This document shows, piece by piece, positions 62,159-64,000 of a stretch of DNA of 64,000 nucleotides. The notes under the pieces were generated by a model, which was not told the origin of the DNA, ran no database searches, and saw only the letters and a list, made by a program, of their open reading frames with translations. This DNA comes from Burkholderia sp. 9120. Lineage in GTDB: Bacteria; Pseudomonadota; Gammaproteobacteria; Burkholderiales; Burkholderiaceae. Positions within the stretch are counted from its first letter, which is position 1; every line of letters begins with the position of its first letter. A program made the position numbers and the translations under genes. The stretch is from assembly GCF_000745015.1 (NCBI RefSeq), contig NZ_JQNA01000001.1:806001-870000 (forward strand), in the 5' to 3' direction.

Positions 62159-62346
62159 CGTGCAGCTTCACGAGCCGCCGCGGGTCACGTGCAAATCTTG
62201 CGCGAATCACGCGGCATCGATCCCCCGCGCTTTTGGCAAAGCCACCTTGTTTGTGCGATTATTTGCCGGCGCTGGCCTTCTGGGCGAATCAGCCTGGGCC
62301 GCGTCGAACAGCCGATAGTTCGTGACACTCTCTTCGAGGCGTAGCC

Positions 62347-62712
62347 ATGAAACCAGTCATCGCGCAGCTTGTCATCGTTTCCTTGCTCGGCACATCGGTT
62401 GCCGCGCTAGCACAACAACCCCATCACGACGATCAACACGGCGGCCCGCCACCTCACAGCATGCGAGGACACGGCGCGCCGCGCGAAGCCGATATCGGCC
62501 GTCAGGGCGGCCCGATTCCGCACAGCGATTGGCATAAAGGCGAGCGGCTTCCGGCCGAGTATCGCGATCGCAGTTACGTGGTCGACAATTGGCATGAACA
62601 CGGGCTGCATGCACCGCCGCGCGGCTATCAATGGGTCGGTGTGAACGGGGATTACGTGCTCGCTGCCGTGGCCAGCGGCGTGATTGCCGACGTGCTGCTG
62701 TCCGGGCACTAA
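62347..62712 (+). CDS. RcnB-family periplasmic protein
   Basis: 121 residues. Signal peptide MKPVIAQLVIVSLLGTSVAALA, then a histidine-rich stretch (QPHHDDQHGGPPPHSMRGHG) and the RcnB core LPAEYRDRSYVVDNWHEHGLHAPPRGYQWVGVNGDYVLAAVASGVIADVLL. RcnB proteins are linked to nickel/cobalt homeostasis, though many Burkholderia copies have no assigned role. GAGG lies seven bases before the ATG. Confidence 0.85.
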   Translation: MKPVIAQLVIVSLLGTSVAALAQQPHHDDQHGGPPPHSMRGHGAPREADIGRQGGPIPHSDWHKGERLPAEYRDRSYVVDNWHEHGLHAPPRGYQWVGVNGDYVLAAVASGVIADVLLSGH

Positions 62713-62802
62713 CCCGCCGGCACGGTAGACCATGCTCCTCGATCTCTTTCGGGGTCCCGGCCGCGTGTTCGGATTGACCGACCAGCTCACCTGATACGGC
62801 AT

Positions 62803-62994
62803 TCACACGCGCTTGTTGTTGCGCTGCGCGCGGCTCGCGCGCCAGCGGAACAACAAGCCCATGAGTCCCGCGAACGCGGCCGTGCCTGCGTAACCGGCGA
62901 AACGAATCGCGTCTTCGCTGGGCAGACGGACCATCAATAGCGTCATCAACGCGAGTGCGGCCACCACGGCCAGAAGTCGGACGATCCATTTCAT
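62803..62994 (-). CDS. Small two-helix membrane protein
   Basis: 63 residues (MKWIVRLLAVVAALALMTLLMVRLP then IRFAGYAGTAAFAGLMGLLFRWRAS), two predicted membrane helices and a basic C-terminal end. A strong GGAGG site lies six bases before the ATG at 62994, supporting a real gene. No family recognised. Confidence 0.65.
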   Translation of the reverse strand: MKWIVRLLAVVAALALMTLLMVRLPSEDAIRFAGYAGTAAFAGLMGLLFRWRASRAQRNNKRV

Positions 62995-63143
62995 CTGACA
63001 CCTCCGCGTCCCAATGGTTGTGAAGTCAAGCGTCGCGCGGAACATAGGGGACATCCCGCCCCTCCGCACGTCGCCTCACATCAAGCATACCCGCGCACGC
63101 CGCAAAAACAATTTGCGGCTTTCCCGATCCGGGACGGTCCCGA

Positions 63144-64000
63144 TCACGCGCCCGTCCCTCTCCCGCTGCCTTGCGCCTGCTGCAAAATAAACTCGATGAA
63201 CGTCGCCGCCGCCCGCGTGTGATGCCGGTTCGGCATATAGAGCATGTACATATGCGTGCCGAAGATGCTCAGGCGCCATTCGTCGAGCGCGGTCACTACC
63301 GCGCCGCGTTTCAGATCCTCCTGCACCACGTAGTCGGGCACGAGCCCGACACCCAAACCCGCAAGCACCGCGTCGCGCAGAAACAGAAAGTTCTCGGAGA
63401 TGAGCGTCGGCTCGAGCAGCACTTCGTGCCGCTCATCGCGCCAGTAAGCGGCCACGCGCAGCTGCCTGCCGACCACCGCCGACGTGATCAACGGCGCGGT
63501 GCGCAGATCGTCGAGCCGCACCGGCATGCCGCGGCTTTCGGCGAACGCGGGCGACGCGCACGCGACATAGCGCACCGGCCCCATGTCGCGCGCGACCAGG
63601 TTTTGCGGCGGCTCGGACATGACCCGCACGGCGATATCCACTTCGTCGCGCATCAGGTCTTCGACGCGGTTTTCGAACATCACGTCCAGCACGATGCCCG
63701 GATAAACCCGCTTGAACGCGATCAGCCAGTCGGACATGACCAGTTGACCGTAGCCGCTCGGCACGCTCAGCCGCACCCGCCCTTGCAGGCTTTGACCGAG
63801 CGTGGCGACCGATTCGCGGGCGGCCAGCAGCGCGTTCTGGATCGCGCGGCCATGTTCGTAGAGTTGCAGGCCGATTTCGGTCGGCTCGACCCGCCGCGTG
63901 GTGCGTCTGACCAGTTGCAGACCGATCGAGCGCTCCAGCTGGTTTAGGTGGTAGCTCACGTTCGCGCGGCTCATTTTCAGCCGGCGCGCGGCCTCGCTCA
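63144..64000 (-). CDS. LysR-type regulator (partial, 5' end outside window)
   Basis: The frame is open to the right edge; the visible part begins inside the HTH (SEAARRLKMSRANVSYHLNQLERSIGLQLVRRTTRRVEPTEIG) and runs through a complete effector domain of about 240 residues. Using the ATG at 63974 would remove half of the DNA-binding domain, so the true start lies beyond base 64000. Target unknown. Confidence 0.88.
   Translation of the reverse strand, partial: SEAARRLKMSRANVSYHLNQLERSIGLQLVRRTTRRVEPTEIGLQLYEHGRAIQNALLAARESVATLGQSLQGRVRLSVPSGYGQLVMSDWLIAFKRVYPGIVLDVMFENRVEDLMRDEVDIAVRVMSEPPQNLVARDMGPVRYVACASPAFAESRGMPVRLDDLRTAPLITSAVVGRQLRVAAYWRDERHEVLLEPTLISENFLFLRDAVLAGLGVGLVPDYVVQEDLKRGAVVTALDEWRLSIFGTHMYMLYMPNRHHTRAAATFIEFILQQAQGSGRGTGA

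Noticed and set aside
1..64000. CRISPR arrays, tRNA or rRNA genes, insertion sequences, prophage, attachment sites
   Set aside because: No regularly spaced repeats, no cloverleaf-like segment, no transposase or integrase frame was seen.

Overview
The window looks like a chromosomal stretch of a Paraburkholderia or Burkholderia species. Base composition is high in G+C. The gene set (box-type benzoate pathway, Burkholderia-type trimeric porin, phosphocholine-specific phospholipase C, FAD-dehydrogenase subunits, many LysR regulators) and an intergenic palindromic repeat I associate with Burkholderiales all point that way. I see no rRNA, tRNA, CRISPR array, transposase or phage gene. All identifications come from reading the sequence, not from database searches.

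Layout. 1-8.6 kb is a box locus for aerobic benzoyl-CoA degradation: boxC and boxB (cut by the window edge) run leftward, boxR follows, and a divergent rightward operon carries a DUF4863 protein, boxD, benzoate-CoA ligase and an alpha/beta hydrolase. 8.6-14.1 kb is a second catabolic unit: GntP-type transporter, porin, PLP enzyme of the SelA/DgaE type, and a divergent IclR regulator with a RidA protein. 14.2-16.9 kb has a lipoprotein and a Tat-exported phospholipase C.

16.9-23.9 kb is a complete eight-gene 'Nit1C'/MSMEG_0565-0572-type cluster: starvation-response protein, nitrilase, radical SAM protein, N-acetyltransferase, AIR-synthase-like protein, glycosyltransferase, small starvation-response protein and flavoprotein. 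The upstream region holds an exact sigma-54 promoter, an NtrC-like palindrome and a cluster of GATCAAT heptamers, and a MocR-type regulator is divergently transcribed. This is the most interesting part of the window: a nitrogen-controlled pathway whose product I cannot name.

25.9-29.4 kb holds two chemoreceptors behind a sigma-28-like promoter. 29.5-34.1 kb has an exported protein with a repeat-built N-terminus, a ribbon-helix-helix protein, and a GMC dehydrogenase with a Tat-exported partner that has a histidine-rich N-terminus. 34.2-39.4 kb has glyoxalase I, a DUF2000 protein and a fatty-acid-type unit (SDR, acyl-CoA synthetase, Lrp) facing a TetR regulator across two matching operators. 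39.7-46.6 kb has an amidohydrolase, a porin, a polyamine-binding protein, a LuxR-type regulator and a C4-dicarboxylate carrier.

46.7-64 kb is accessory metabolism: a leuCD pair joined to a fluoroacetate-dehalogenase-like hydrolase under a LysR regulator, then a run of LysR regulators, SDR enzymes and alpha/beta hydrolases, several lacking canonical catalytic residues. Many units here follow one pattern, an enzyme gene or small operon divergent from its regulator. In three cases repeated or palindromic sites in the shared promoter are visible.
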